Positions 56,548-64,000 of a stretch of DNA of 64,000 nucleotides are shown in pieces; within the stretch, counting starts at the first letter, position 1; each line of letters begins with the position of its first letter. The translations under genes were made by a program, and so were the position numbers. The notes below the pieces were generated by a model. It worked only from the letters and a program-made list of their open reading frames with translations. It had not been told where the DNA came from and did not search any database. Source of the DNA: G025836975 sp049646585 (GTDB taxonomy: Bacteria > Pseudomonadota > Gammaproteobacteria > Burkholderiales > Burkholderiaceae_B); the NCBI GenBank assembly GCA_049646585.1, contig JBARWC010000198.1, positions 65,601 through 129,600 on the forward strand, given 5' to 3'.

Positions 56548-57098
56548 CCATCAACACACAGAAGCTGCGCGATCTGATCCGTCAGGCCTGCCCATTGCCC
56601 TGGACACTGGCCACCAGCAATAGCTGGCGCCGGATCGTGGACCCCTACCATGTCCCGGTATGTTCCCCCTGCAATCAGCCGGACGGCCACCCTGACTTGT
56701 GCTTTCCCGCTGGTGCTGAAGGTCCTACGGCTCAGCTATTGATAGAAGCCGCCAATTCCCTGCCGGCACTGCTCGACCACATCGACGCGCAGACCACACA
56801 GATCGCGGAATACAAGCGCATCCTTGCCGGGTTACCCCAGGACGCCATAGACGGTGGCTGGACAGCGGCAGGCATCAGGGCATATGCCAAGCGGCAAGAA
56901 GCTGAGATAGCGCGACTGCGCGAGGCGCTGCAATTCTACGCCGACCAGGACCACTTCATTATTTCCGACGATGACGCCTGGGACACGGTAAGCGGCGAGC
57001 CGCAGAACTACTTTTGCGACGAGGCAGGCACCGCCACGGTCGAAGATGGCTCAATCGCCCGCGCCGCACTTGCACAGGAGCAATCATGCCGGCTCTGA
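56544..57098 (+). CDS. Ead/Ea22-like phage protein
   Basis: The 184-residue protein starts MTINTQKLRDLIRQACPLPW and has LLIEAANSLPALLDHIDAQ and a long helix (AYAKRQEAEIARLREALQFY), the pattern of Ead/Ea22-type early proteins. Their roles are poorly known. It overlaps the previous gene by 4 bp. Confidence 0.65.
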   Translation: MTINTQKLRDLIRQACPLPWTLATSNSWRRIVDPYHVPVCSPCNQPDGHPDLCFPAGAEGPTAQLLIEAANSLPALLDHIDAQTTQIAEYKRILAGLPQDAIDGGWTAAGIRAYAKRQEAEIARLREALQFYADQDHFIISDDDAWDTVSGEPQNYFCDEAGTATVEDGSIARAALAQEQSCRL

Positions 57099-57277
57099 AC
57101 TATGACCCCACCGATCCAGACAAAATGCAGCTCCCACAAGGAGTGGCCTGTGGCAACTGCATCCATATTCGCCGCTGTAAAGCGATATTCGGGCACACAG
57201 AAACCGACACGTATTGTGACTGGTCACCATCAAGATTTCAGCCAGCACAGGAACAGGGAGGGAGTGATGGCAACTGA
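57086..57277 (+). CDS. Small Cys-rich phage protein
   Basis: The 63-residue protein has CGNCIHIRRCKAIFG and YCDWSPSRF, four cysteines that could bind zinc. AGGAG lies 6 nt upstream of the ATG at 57086, inside the end of the previous gene. Confidence 0.6.
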   Translation: MPALNYDPTDPDKMQLPQGVACGNCIHIRRCKAIFGHTETDTYCDWSPSRFQPAQEQGGSDGN

Positions 57278-57482
57278 ACTCAAACAAGGCGAATGCCTAC
57301 TCGAAGTGTTCAATGGCTCGGACGGGCCATGCATTTACATAGGTGACGACAACGGCGGCCACAGACTGGCAGGCCCAAAGCCTTGGGGCAGCAGCCGGCC
57401 CACATTCCGCTTTGTGGTCAAGATTGACGAATTGAAGCGCGAACTTGCCGCTCTGGAGAGGGTCAATGACAACCAAGACTGA
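57267..57482 (+). CDS. Small phage protein of unknown function
   Basis: The 71-residue protein starts MATELKQGECLLEVFNGSDG. GGAGGGAG supports the ATG at 57267. It has a beta-rich first half and a helical end. No family recognised. Confidence 0.6.
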   Translation: MATELKQGECLLEVFNGSDGPCIYIGDDNGGHRLAGPKPWGSSRPTFRFVVKIDELKRELAALERVNDNQD

Positions 57483-57837
57483 CGAACTGAAGCCCTGCCC
57501 GTTTTGCGGGGGAGAGGCATCTTTTGAGCGCCAAGGCACACACCGTCAATCCTGCATTGTCGTGTGCAATTCTTGCGGATGCCGTCATGAAAGCGGGTAC
57601 GAATACGAGCTTTCGGCCTATGGCTGGAACACCCGAGCCGCCCTGCAATCGCAGGATAGGAAGGATGCAGAAAGGTATCGTGTTCTGCGCCTCCATACGG
57701 CTCCATTAAGGCTGGCAGAGTCAATGGGGATTCCCCGAAAACAAGTCAAGCGGTCTGATGATCCTGCCGCCCGAGTGGATGAAATGTGTGACGCAGCCAT
57801 CGACCACGCCCGCCGCATTGAGGGAGAAGCGAAGTGA
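57466..57837 (+). CDS. Lar-like restriction alleviation protein
   Basis: The 123-residue protein begins MTTKTDELKPCPFCGGEASF and has CNSCGCRHESGYEYE and YGWNTRAALQ, the zinc-finger pattern of the Lar family. Lar in Rac prophage eases type I restriction by modulating host enzymes. The C-terminal 65 residues are an extra helical extension. It overlaps the previous gene by 17 bp. Confidence 0.75.
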   Translation: MTTKTDELKPCPFCGGEASFERQGTHRQSCIVVCNSCGCRHESGYEYELSAYGWNTRAALQSQDRKDAERYRVLRLHTAPLRLAESMGIPRKQVKRSDDPAARVDEMCDAAIDHARRIEGEAK

Positions 57838-58097
57838 GAATCAACGTTTACAGCCAAGAGCTCACCGACGAGGTGTTGCGCACCGAGAAGCCCAGCAATA
57901 CCGGCATCACATACAGCGCAGTGCAATTCATCTTGCATAGTAGTGAGAGGCTACACCATCCGCCGCAGGACGATGACCGCAGCGCGGTGACGTTCTGGCT
58001 CCCCAAGTCCGTTAAGCGTCGTGAACGCTTGGCGCAGGCTTTCGAGGAAGCGGCCCGCCTGGTCCGCACTGCGCCCCGAGAAACCGGCCTGGATTGA
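57834..58097 (+). CDS. Small phage protein of unknown function
   Basis: The 87-residue protein (GTG start) contains VYSQELTDEVLRTEKPS and AVTFWLPKSVKRRERLAQAF, a compact alpha/beta pattern common among early genes of betaproteobacterial phages. It overlaps the Lar-like gene by 4 bp. Confidence 0.6.
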   Translation: MRINVYSQELTDEVLRTEKPSNTGITYSAVQFILHSSERLHHPPQDDDRSAVTFWLPKSVKRRERLAQAFEEAARLVRTAPRETGLD

Positions 58098-58110
58098 TCA
58101 AGGAAAGGAC

Positions 58111-59016
58111 ATGAAAGACCAACCTATCGAAATAACCGACACAATGGCGCTCGCCTTCCATCGAGCCCTAACAGACGGTTCAATTGGGCAAGCCGAGGTC
58201 GACGAAATTAAGGTCGGGTTGCGAGCCGCTTTCGCTCACATCGAAGCCGGCCACCAGCACAGAGGTGAGCCGGACGCTTGTGGTTTTGTACCCGTCCAAA
58301 ACAGCGCAGTAGACTGGCTCAAAAAACACTACCCGGCGCTCTGCGTGAAATCAGGGTTATGTGAAAAAATCGCTGGGCGCCTATACACGATCACAAGACT
58401 TTCCTTTTCTGCCCCACAACCCGCCGAGCCCACCCGACTTGGATACACACTTTCGGATGTGCATGAGGCATACAGCCGAGGGAAAGCAGAAGCGCTCAAG
58501 GCACAACCGCTTATCGACATGCTGGAAACACTTTGCACCGGCTTAGAGTGGAACATCGAAAATCATCCAGAAGCGATGAATGAGGCCGATGTTGAAGCGC
58601 TGGCGAACGCCCGCGCCCTACTCGCTCGCTACAGCCAGCCCGCACAGCCTGCCGCGAGCGCGGAGCCGCTTGTCCGGTACTGTCCTGGGTGCGGAAGCAT
58701 TGGCCCTGTCGAGGATAAGTATCGCGACTGCTGCCCAGATGGTAATCAGGCCAGGATGATTCCGCAGACCCTGGCCGAAAAGTGCCGTGACACGTTTAAG
58801 GTGGCCATTCGAACGATGCTGAGTGAGCAGGCGTGCAACGACGCCGCCTCCGTTGCCGCCCATCCCTGCGTGCCGCCTGAATGGGTATCGGAGCAAGTCG
58901 GCGGCGAGTTTGACGATATGACCGCAGGACAAGGATACCGCCGAGGATGGAACGAATGCCGTGCCGCCATGCTCTCAGCCGCACCCACCCCACCAGCCGG
59001 GGGCCAAGGCTCATGA
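58111..59016 (+). CDS. Phage protein with C-terminal zinc ribbon, unknown function
   Basis: The 301-residue protein has a helical N-terminus (ITDTMALAFHRALTDGSIGQ), a middle helical region and Cys pairs in VRYCPGCGSIGPVEDKYRDCC, then a patch with GQGYRRGWNECRAAML that recurs in small early proteins. AAGGAAAGG precedes the ATG. It appears to be a mosaic of Ead-type modules. Confidence 0.6.
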   Translation: MKDQPIEITDTMALAFHRALTDGSIGQAEVDEIKVGLRAAFAHIEAGHQHRGEPDACGFVPVQNSAVDWLKKHYPALCVKSGLCEKIAGRLYTITRLSFSAPQPAEPTRLGYTLSDVHEAYSRGKAEALKAQPLIDMLETLCTGLEWNIENHPEAMNEADVEALANARALLARYSQPAQPAASAEPLVRYCPGCGSIGPVEDKYRDCCPDGNQARMIPQTLAEKCRDTFKVAIRTMLSEQACNDAASVAAHPCVPPEWVSEQVGGEFDDMTAGQGYRRGWNECRAAMLSAAPTPPAGGQGS

Positions 59017-59102
59017 GAGCGGCAAAGTTTGGCATCGTGTTCGGCATCATCATCGCGACATTGGCGGTTTCGAGATTCATTTACTGTTGCGCGAGGTACT
59101 GA
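59013..59102 (+). CDS. 29-residue membrane peptide
   Basis: ATG at 59013 overlaps the previous stop (ATGA). The product begins MRAAKFGIVFGIIIATLAVS, with one membrane span and a Cys-Cys pair near the end. It stops 1 bp before the next ATG. Confidence 0.5.
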   Translation: MRAAKFGIVFGIIIATLAVSRFIYCCARY

Positions 59103-59103
59103 C

Positions 59104-59268
59104 ATGGACGGAAATTGGAACAAATGGTATGTGGTGCCGCTGTACCTGGCCACCCTGCCTGCCCGGCTCTGGCGCAAGCTGTTTCCGCCGGCGCCCAGCG
59201 AGATGCAGCGGAGACTGGACGCCCAGCAAAAGCAGACCCTTGAAGAGCGCGAAAGGAGCAGGAAATGA
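59104..59268 (+). CDS. 54-residue phage protein
   Basis: The product (MDGNWNKWYVVPLYLATLPA ...) has one short hydrophobic region and a charged helical tail. The start lies one base after the previous stop and the end overlaps the next gene. No family recognised. Confidence 0.5.
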   Translation: MDGNWNKWYVVPLYLATLPARLWRKLFPPAPSEMQRRLDAQQKQTLEERERSRK

Positions 59269-59369
59269 GCGACGTCATCGAGTTTTTAAGCGTCGTGAAT
59301 TGGCCAGGCGCTCTTATTGTTGTCGCCGGCCTGGCGTTCGCGGCTTACGTCATCAGGATCACACGATGA
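59265..59369 (+). CDS. 34-residue membrane peptide
   Basis: ATG at 59265 has AGGA just upstream; the product begins MSDVIEFLSVVNWPGALIVV with a single span and ends in a basic tail. Both ends overlap neighbours by 4-5 bp. Confidence 0.5.
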   Translation: MSDVIEFLSVVNWPGALIVVAGLAFAAYVIRITR

Positions 59370-59599
59370 AGAAGAAGTCCAACGGTAATCTCTGGGCGGT
59401 TCACATCATCGGCCCGGACGATCTGATCGCTGCGCCGTCGTTTCACGCCGCTAAGGCAGCGGTCACACGCCTCAATAAAATAATGCTGGGTGAGTCTCGC
59501 CGCGATGGCATTATCTGCCAGGCCGAGGTCATCGACTGGCCGTACGGCGCGGAATCCCATGCCCACTCGCTGCGCAAGGACTGGCCGGAGCTATTATGA
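59366..59599 (+). CDS. Small phage protein of unknown function
   Basis: The 77-residue protein starts MKKKSNGNLWAVHIIGPDDL and has FHAAKAAVTRLNKIM and AEVIDWPYGAESHAHSL, a small alpha/beta pattern seen upstream of excisionases. Overlaps on both sides. Confidence 0.6.
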   Translation: MKKKSNGNLWAVHIIGPDDLIAAPSFHAAKAAVTRLNKIMLGESRRDGIICQAEVIDWPYGAESHAHSLRKDWPELL

Positions 59600-59871
59600 A
59601 TACCGCCAATCTGCCCCCAGCTTATCCACCAACAGTGGATGTTCCGGGCGCCGCCAATCTGCTGAAAGTGCACCCGAAGACTGTCCTGGACCTGATCGAC
59701 GAAGGAGCATTCCCGGCCGCCAAGGTCGGCCGCGCTTATGTCATGTTTACCCAGGATGTGCTCAACTACCTGACCCAGCTCTTGGCCCACCAGACCCTCA
59801 CCAGAATGAAGCGGCCGGCTACCACATCTCGGCGGACAGGTCCGAGCCGCGCAGGTTCGCGTAACGCATAA
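59596..59871 (+). CDS. Excisionase-like helix-turn-helix protein
   Basis: The 91-residue protein has a MerR/AlpA-type winged HTH (VPGAANLLKVHPKTVLDLIDEG AFPAAKVGRAYVMF, residues about 16-50) and a Ser/Arg-rich tail. It is the last early gene and converges with the integrase; their 3' ends overlap by 53 bp. The position fits an excisionase. Confidence 0.7.
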   Translation: MNTANLPPAYPPTVDVPGAANLLKVHPKTVLDLIDEGAFPAAKVGRAYVMFTQDVLNYLTQLLAHQTLTRMKRPATTSRRTGPSRAGSRNA

Positions 59872-60928
59872 GCATGCGCCGGCTCTTGTGCCCCGTGATT
59901 TTCATGATCTTGGTTTCGGACATTTTGGTACGCTCGAACAGCCGGCTCGTCGCCTCGTGCCGCAGGTCATGGAATCGGAGGCCCTTACAGCCTGCCGCCT
60001 CGAAGATTTCCTTGTAAAGATTTGACAGAAAATCCGACGTGTTTTTCAAATTGGCCTCCGAACTGTCGCCATTCCACCACGGAAAAACATACTCGCCCTC
60101 CACGCCTTCGAGATACTCCGTCAGCGTGGCCAGGGCAACCGACGACAGCGGAACCTGCCTCTTGTCACCATTCTTTGTTTTATCCAAAAAAACGGTCTTG
60201 TGGGCCAAGTCTATTTGAGACCTCCCCAGGGTGTACATTTCCCGAAGCCGCATAGCCGACTCCTGGGCCAGCAAGTACATGCAGCGAATTGCCGCCACGT
60301 CATCGAGCACCCAAGGGCGATGCTTGCGGGGGATTTGCCCTGATGCGATCAGGGCGAATATTCGCTCATCCTCCCCGGGTTCAAGCCGCCTATCACGCTC
60401 CACATCGGTCCGGGCCTGGCCCGTAAATGCGATGTCCGCTTCGGTGTACTGGGCGTAGCCATCTGGCAACGTTCTGAGCGGGTGATCGGGCATTTTGAGG
60501 TAGCGTTTGCGCATACCCCAGTCAGTGCAGCGGGCCAGGGCGCCCACGCGGGCACGTATGGAAGCCGGCGCCAGCTTCTCGATTCGCTTCATGCCAGAGA
60601 TCCAGGTATCCACCCAGGCGGCATCCAACGACGTCAGGCGTACACCGCCGTGCGAGCCGACAATCACCCCAAGCGCTGAACGGTCCTTTGCCGATGGGTG
60701 CGCGTCGCGCTGATACTCACGGTCCAGCTGCGCGATGGTCAACACTTTGCCACCGGCCTGCGCTTCGCTGGGAACAATCCCTCGATCCAGGAGCGCCTCT
60801 AAGCGCTCCGCGTAAGCATCTCCTTCCGTCTCCGAATCGAAGGTCATATATAAGGGCTTGTCGAGCACGCCGGCGCGCTTGAATGTGTACTGCCAGGTGC
60901 CGTTGGGAAACCGCTTCTTGCCTGCCAT
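59819..60928 (-). CDS. Tyrosine-recombinase integrase
   Basis: The 369-residue protein has an N-terminal arm-type and core-binding region and a catalytic domain with Arg227 (SAMRLRE), Lys252 (KTKNG), His320/Arg323 (FHDLRHE), His347 (TGHKS) and Tyr356 (MRYANL). It catalyses integration at tRNA-Val. It lies 148 bp from attR and points away from it. Confidence 0.95.
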   Translation of the reverse strand: MAGKKRFPNGTWQYTFKRAGVLDKPLYMTFDSETEGDAYAERLEALLDRGIVPSEAQAGGKVLTIAQLDREYQRDAHPSAKDRSALGVIVGSHGGVRLTSLDAAWVDTWISGMKRIEKLAPASIRARVGALARCTDWGMRKRYLKMPDHPLRTLPDGYAQYTEADIAFTGQARTDVERDRRLEPGEDERIFALIASGQIPRKHRPWVLDDVAAIRCMYLLAQESAMRLREMYTLGRSQIDLAHKTVFLDKTKNGDKRQVPLSSVALATLTEYLEGVEGEYVFPWWNGDSSEANLKNTSDFLSNLYKEIFEAAGCKGLRFHDLRHEATSRLFERTKMSETKIMKITGHKSRRMLMRYANLRGSDLSAEMW

Positions 60929-61044
60929 GGGATCATCCTCATTTCGCCAGGTTGCCTAGGCGTCGGATGAATGGTAGCAAGCTCTTTTTAGTTGGTAAAG
61001 ACTCCCTTAGACTCCCAATAAAGCCGGTAAGCAGGCAAGAAAAA

Positions 61045-61070
61045 AGCCACTTAAATTTCTCTAAGTGGCT
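61045..61070 (-). terminator. Phage-borne terminator now serving tRNA-Val
   Basis: Stem AGCCACTTA/TAAGTGGCT with an 8-nt loop, followed by a T-rich tract on the minus strand. It lies on the phage side of attR and has nearly the same place and sequence style as the host hairpin at 6751-6779. Confidence 0.8.
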
Positions 61071-61076
61071 GATTTC

Positions 61077-61136
61077 TTTGCAGTTTTAGTGGTGGGTGCT
61101 GACGGGTTCGAACCGCCGACCTACGCCTTGTAAGGG
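61077..61136. repeat. attR: 60-bp direct repeat
   Basis: Identical to 6783-6842. It covers the 3' 47 nt of tRNA-Val and 13 bp downstream, and marks the right prophage boundary. The crossover lies somewhere inside it. Confidence 0.95.
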
Positions 61137-61165
61137 CGCCGCTCTACCAGCTGAGCTAAGCACCC
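61090..61165 (-). tRNA. tRNA-Val (anticodon TAC)
   Basis: The 76-nt cloverleaf has acceptor GGGTGCT/AGCACCC, D-stem GCTC, anticodon loop CTTACAA, T-loop GTTCGAA and encoded CCA. The 5' part is chromosomal and the 3' part is supplied by the phage, leaving the gene intact. Confidence 0.97.
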
Positions 61166-61270
61166 ATCTTGCGGGCTGCAATATTCTATTGCCTGCCCTG
61201 GGGCCACTACACTTGCTGCAAAACGCGATAAGCTCAAAATTATAGCTTAGCGCGCCTTGCCTTGCAACAA

Positions 61271-61292
61271 ACGCTGTCTTAGTTGACAGCGT
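61271..61292 (-). terminator. Terminator of the HU gene
   Basis: Stem ACGCTGTC/GACAGCGT spans the HU stop codon and is followed by TTTGTTG on the minus strand. Confidence 0.7.
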
Positions 61293-61551
61293 CTTTCAGG
61301 GCCTTGCCCGGGCGGAACTTGGGCACGCGTGCTTTCTTGATCTTGATGGCTTCGCCCGTGCGGGGATTGCGACCGGTGCGTGCTGCGCGCTCGGAAACAG
61401 CGAACGTTCCAAAGCCCACCAGGGTTACCGAGCCCTTCTTCTTCAGTGTGGTCTTGACCGCACCGATGAAAGCCTCGAGGGCGCGACCAGCGTCGGCCTT
61501 GGACAAATCGGCTTTGGTGGAAATGTGTTCGATAAGCTCTGTTTTGTTCAT
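61279..61551 (-). CDS. hup: DNA-binding protein HU (beta type)
   Basis: The 90-residue histone-like protein has the HU signature GFGTFAVSERAARTGRNPRTGEAI and a C-terminal RPGKALKDAVN. It bends and compacts DNA and may assist phage integration. The start has the usual MNKTELIEHI. It is upstream of tRNA-Val in the same direction, with its own terminator. Confidence 0.96.
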   Translation of the reverse strand: MNKTELIEHISTKADLSKADAGRALEAFIGAVKTTLKKKGSVTLVGFGTFAVSERAARTGRNPRTGEAIKIKKARVPKFRPGKALKDAVN

Positions 61552-61887
61552 TAAGGATTACCCCTAAAAATTATTTTAGCCAAGCTTCGTCCCAAGGGAC
61601 TGGCTTGGCGCTTGATGAAAATATACGAGGCACGGTGATCGGCGCTGGTCGTATTACCCGCATAGGACTATGCGGCGCAATCATATGGCACATTCAAAGC
61701 AATGCACGCACACAACTGGCTAACGCGTATTAAGCCTTTGAACGCCAGGCCTGTCAAGCAGAAAAGCTCCCAAGACCCGCATAGTTACTGACTTTTTTAT
61801 TGCACACCGCAACATGATGGAAATTTGCAATCCTTTTTCAAAAGGCCTGCCGATCCGGGCATATTTATGGTATGCGCCGCCAACGGA

Positions 61888-63117
61888 CTAGTCCAAAGCC
61901 TGGGCGAAATCGCCGATCAAGTCCTCGGTATCTTCGATGCCTACCGATACGCGCAGGAAATTGTCGGAGATTCCCATCTGGGCGCGACGCTCCGGCCCCA
62001 TTTCGTAATAAATGGTGTGCGCCATGGGCAGGACCAGCGTGCGGTTGTCGCCCAAGTGGGTGGCCAGGGCCAGCACCTTCAGGCGGTTCAGGAAATCGAA
62101 TACGTCGATCTCGTCTATCAGTTCTATGCCCATCAGCCCGCCGAAGCGATTGCCGAACAGTTGGGCGGCGCGCTCGTGCTGCTCATGGCTGGGCAAGCCG
62201 GGGTAATGCACCTTGGCGACCTTGGGGTGGGCGCTCAGGGCCTGCGCCAGCGCCAGCGCATTCGAACACACCTTGTCCATGCGCAAGGCCAGCGTCTCGG
62301 CGCCGGCCGCCAGGCGGTGCGCCGCCTCGGACGACAAGGTGCCGCCCATGTCGCGCAAGCCCTTCTTCTTTATATGAGTCAGCCCCCACATGGTCGGCTT
62401 GCCCTTGCGGTAGGGCTCGGCGATATTGGGGTAGTCGGACCAATCGTACAGACCGGTGCTGGTTACCGCGCCGCCCAGCGCATTGCCGTGCCCGCCTATG
62501 TGCTTGGAAAGCGAATTGACCACCAGCGAGGCGCCCAGGCTTTTGCCCGTGCACAACAAAGGCGTGACCAGGGTATGGTCCACGACATACACCAGGTTTT
62601 CCTTGCGGCACCAGTCTCCGATGGCCTTCAGGTCGGCAATCTGCGTACCCGGATTGGCCAGCGACTCGGTAAACACCATGCGCGTCTCGGGCCGCAAGGC
62701 GGCCATGACGTTGCGCACATCGGTCGCATCGACCAGGGTGACCTGCACGCCCAGATCGGCCAAGGTGCCGAGCAGGCTGTTGGTGTTGCCGAAAATATGC
62801 TGGCTGCTGATCAGATGGTCGCCGGCCTTGAGCAGGGTAAAGAAGGTGGCCGCCAGCGCCGCCATGCCGGTGGCGAAACTGACGGTGGCTTCGCCCTCTT
62901 CCATCTGGGTGACCTTGGCTTCCAGCGCGGCGGTGGTCGGCGTGCCCTGCCGCGCATAAGTGAAGCCCGCCTTGCCCTGGAACACCGCCGCGAGTTCGCG
63001 GGCATCGGCGAAAGCGTACTCGGACGAGGGGTGCATGGGCTTGTGGATGGCGCCGTGCTCCACCTCGGAGCGGCGGTCGGAATGGACGATGGTGGTGGTA
63101 AAGCCGTTAGTAGCCAT
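61888..63117 (-). CDS. PLP-dependent cystathionine gamma-synthase-family enzyme
   Basis: The 409-residue enzyme has YARQGTPTTAALEAKV, SFATGMAALAATF, VVDHTLVTP and the PLP lysine in NSLSKHIGGHGNALGG. It belongs to the Cys/Met metabolism PLP family (cystathionine gamma-synthase, O-acetylhomoserine sulfhydrylase or methionine gamma-lyase); the exact reaction cannot be told by eye. The ATG at 63117 is preferred over the ORF start at 63180. Confidence 0.88.
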   Translation of the reverse strand: MATNGFTTTIVHSDRRSEVEHGAIHKPMHPSSEYAFADARELAAVFQGKAGFTYARQGTPTTAALEAKVTQMEEGEATVSFATGMAALAATFFTLLKAGDHLISSQHIFGNTNSLLGTLADLGVQVTLVDATDVRNVMAALRPETRMVFTESLANPGTQIADLKAIGDWCRKENLVYVVDHTLVTPLLCTGKSLGASLVVNSLSKHIGGHGNALGGAVTSTGLYDWSDYPNIAEPYRKGKPTMWGLTHIKKKGLRDMGGTLSSEAAHRLAAGAETLALRMDKVCSNALALAQALSAHPKVAKVHYPGLPSHEQHERAAQLFGNRFGGLMGIELIDEIDVFDFLNRLKVLALATHLGDNRTLVLPMAHTIYYEMGPERRAQMGISDNFLRVSVGIEDTEDLIGDFAQALD

Positions 63118-63228
63118 GGTGTCGGAACAACGATAGATTGATGATGAAAAACAGGGACAGATGAAACTCAAGAATGACACAAGCCGCCGTCCGGCGCGCA
63201 GCCGGAGGCGCGGGAGCCGCCGTGGCGC

Positions 63229-63975
63229 CTAGGTCTGCCGCTGGCGCACGGCCTCGTACAGGCATACCGCGCTGGCCACACTGACGTTCAGGCTCTCCAC
63301 CGAGCCCTGCATGGGAATGGATACCAATTCGTCGCAGGTTTCGCGCGTAAGGCGGCGCATGCCCTCGCCCTCCGCCCCCATGACCCAGGCCATGGCACGG
63401 CGCGCATCCACTTGATGCATGCCGGCGCCGGCCTGGTCGTCGGTGCCGACCAGCCATACATCGCGCTCCTTCAACTGGCGCATGGTCCGGGCAAGATTCG
63501 TGACCATGATGTACGGCACCGTTTCGGCGGCGCCGCAGGCCACCCGCTGCACGGTGCTGTTCAGCCCCACGGCCCGGTCGCGCGGCGCAATGACGGCATG
63601 CACGCCGGCCGCATCGGCCGTGCGCAGGCAAGCACCAAGATTGTGCGGGTCGGTCACGCCATCCAGGATCAGCAAGAGCGCGGGCTCCGCCCTGTCTTCC
63701 AGCACGTCCAGGACCTCGTTCACATCGACCGCCAGCTCGCGCGCCTGGGCCAAAGCCACCACACCCTGGTGACGCGTCCCGCGCGCCAGGCCGTCCAGCC
63801 TGTCGACCGACACGGGGTGCATGCGGATGCCGGCAGCCTGGGCCTGGTCGATCAAGGCCTGCATGCGCTTGTCGCGCCGGGATGCCTCGACGTAGAGTTC
63901 CTTGATCGAGTCCGGCGCATAGCGCAAGCGGGCAACCACCGCATGGAAGCCGGCGAGTACCTGGTGAGACGACAT
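63229..63975 (-). CDS. rlmB: 23S rRNA (guanosine-2'-O-)-methyltransferase RlmB
   Basis: The 248-residue SpoU-family enzyme has an N-terminal substrate-binding domain (VLAGFHAVVARLRYAPDSI) and a knotted methyltransferase domain with LDGVTDPHNLGACLRTADA, MGAEGEGMRRLTRETCD and IPMQGSVESLNVSVA. It methylates G2251 (E. coli numbering) in 23S rRNA. Confidence 0.95.
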   Translation of the reverse strand: MSSHQVLAGFHAVVARLRYAPDSIKELYVEASRRDKRMQALIDQAQAAGIRMHPVSVDRLDGLARGTRHQGVVALAQARELAVDVNEVLDVLEDRAEPALLLILDGVTDPHNLGACLRTADAAGVHAVIAPRDRAVGLNSTVQRVACGAAETVPYIMVTNLARTMRQLKERDVWLVGTDDQAGAGMHQVDARRAMAWVMGAEGEGMRRLTRETCDELVSIPMQGSVESLNVSVASAVCLYEAVRQRQT

Positions 63976-64000
63976 GATTTTCCTTAGAGTTGTATGGCCG

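Larger units (their letters stand above)
6783..61136. mobile_element. Integrated siphovirus-like prophage, about 54.3 kb
   Basis: It is delimited by 60-bp direct repeats in tRNA-Val and contains a full temperate-phage gene set: integrase and excisionase next to attR, CI/Cro switch, replication and recombination genes, terminase, portal, protease, HK97-type capsid, tape measure, tail tip, fibre and lysis genes. The tape measure, G/GT chaperones and J homologue indicate a long non-contractile tail. All core structural genes read through without frameshifts, so it may be functional. The one clearly broken module is the DGR remnant near 56 kb. Confidence 0.97.

Noticed and set aside
61825..63141. 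438-codon plus-strand frame
   Set aside because: It is antisense to the clear PLP-enzyme gene and has no family pattern; a GC-rich shadow frame.
1..64000. CRISPR arrays and insertion sequences
   Set aside because: No regularly spaced direct repeats of CRISPR type and no transposase gene or terminal inverted repeats were seen, despite the Cas2-like gene.

Overview
The window is about 54.3 kb of integrated tailed-phage DNA between two pieces of bacterial chromosome. The flanks (kup, a TctD/TctE-type two-component pair, tonB-exbB-exbD, tRNA-Val, an HU gene, a cystathionine gamma-synthase-family gene and rlmB), their high GC content and gene style suggest a betaproteobacterium of the Bordetella/Achromobacter type (Alcaligenaceae). 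That assignment is an inference from gene content, not a database result.

The prophage is bounded by 60-bp direct repeats at 6783-6842 (attL) and 61077-61136 (attR). They are the 3' half of tRNA-Val(TAC) plus its downstream sequence. The complete tRNA is at 61090-61165 beside the integrase, and attL keeps only its last 47 nt. The phage brings its own terminator hairpin just past the tRNA, mirroring the host terminator now stranded at attL.

Left to right the prophage holds: small rightward genes with a LexA-like box and a palindromic operator (6.9-8.4 kb); leftward lysis genes with Rz1 nested in Rz (8.4-10.3 kb); tail fibre, J-like tip protein and NlpC/P60 protein (10.3-15.8 kb); an inserted block resembling an immI locus, with two ribbon-helix-helix repressors and a KilAC antirepressor (15.9-20.2 kb); the tail, head and packaging operon, including a G/GT programmed frameshift, HK97-type capsid, portal, TerL, TerS and HNH (20.2-34 kb); a Cas2-like gene and a structured non-coding segment (34-34.9 kb); a late regulator candidate and a chain of overlapping tiny genes (34.9-37 kb); leftward replication and nin-type genes (37-43.4 kb); and the Cro/CI switch (44.2-45.3 kb). 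Four genes in the position of lambda rex follow (45.4-47.6 kb), then the rightward early promoter with a boxA, recombination genes, many small genes, excisionase and integrase (47.7-60.9 kb).

The CI-like repressor appears to act at five 15-bp operators of the form GTAGCnAnTnGCTAC: three between cro and cI and two over the rightward early promoter 3.2 kb away. Both cI and cro look leaderless. Four intrinsic terminators lie just before genes in the late leftward region, which implies antitermination.

The most striking observation is a broken diversity-generating retroelement (DGR) at 53.8-56.1 kb. Two DUF1566 target genes have variable-repeat-like 3' ends, each followed by a GC-rich hairpin. 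They are followed by an Avd-like four-helix gene, an Icd/ash-like element, a NUMOD4-HNH endonuclease, and 47 codons that read as the C-terminal tail of a DGR reverse transcriptase. The rest of the transcriptase and the template repeat are missing. A second candidate system is the DUF6978-like/DUF1828 gene pair in the rex position. Stretches without a recognisable gene: 6548-6986 (tonB control region and attL), 16604-16930 (pentamer arrays), 34631-34939 (structured DNA), 47568-48002 and 48081-48707 (early leader), 61552-61887 (upstream of the HU gene; nothing further seen).
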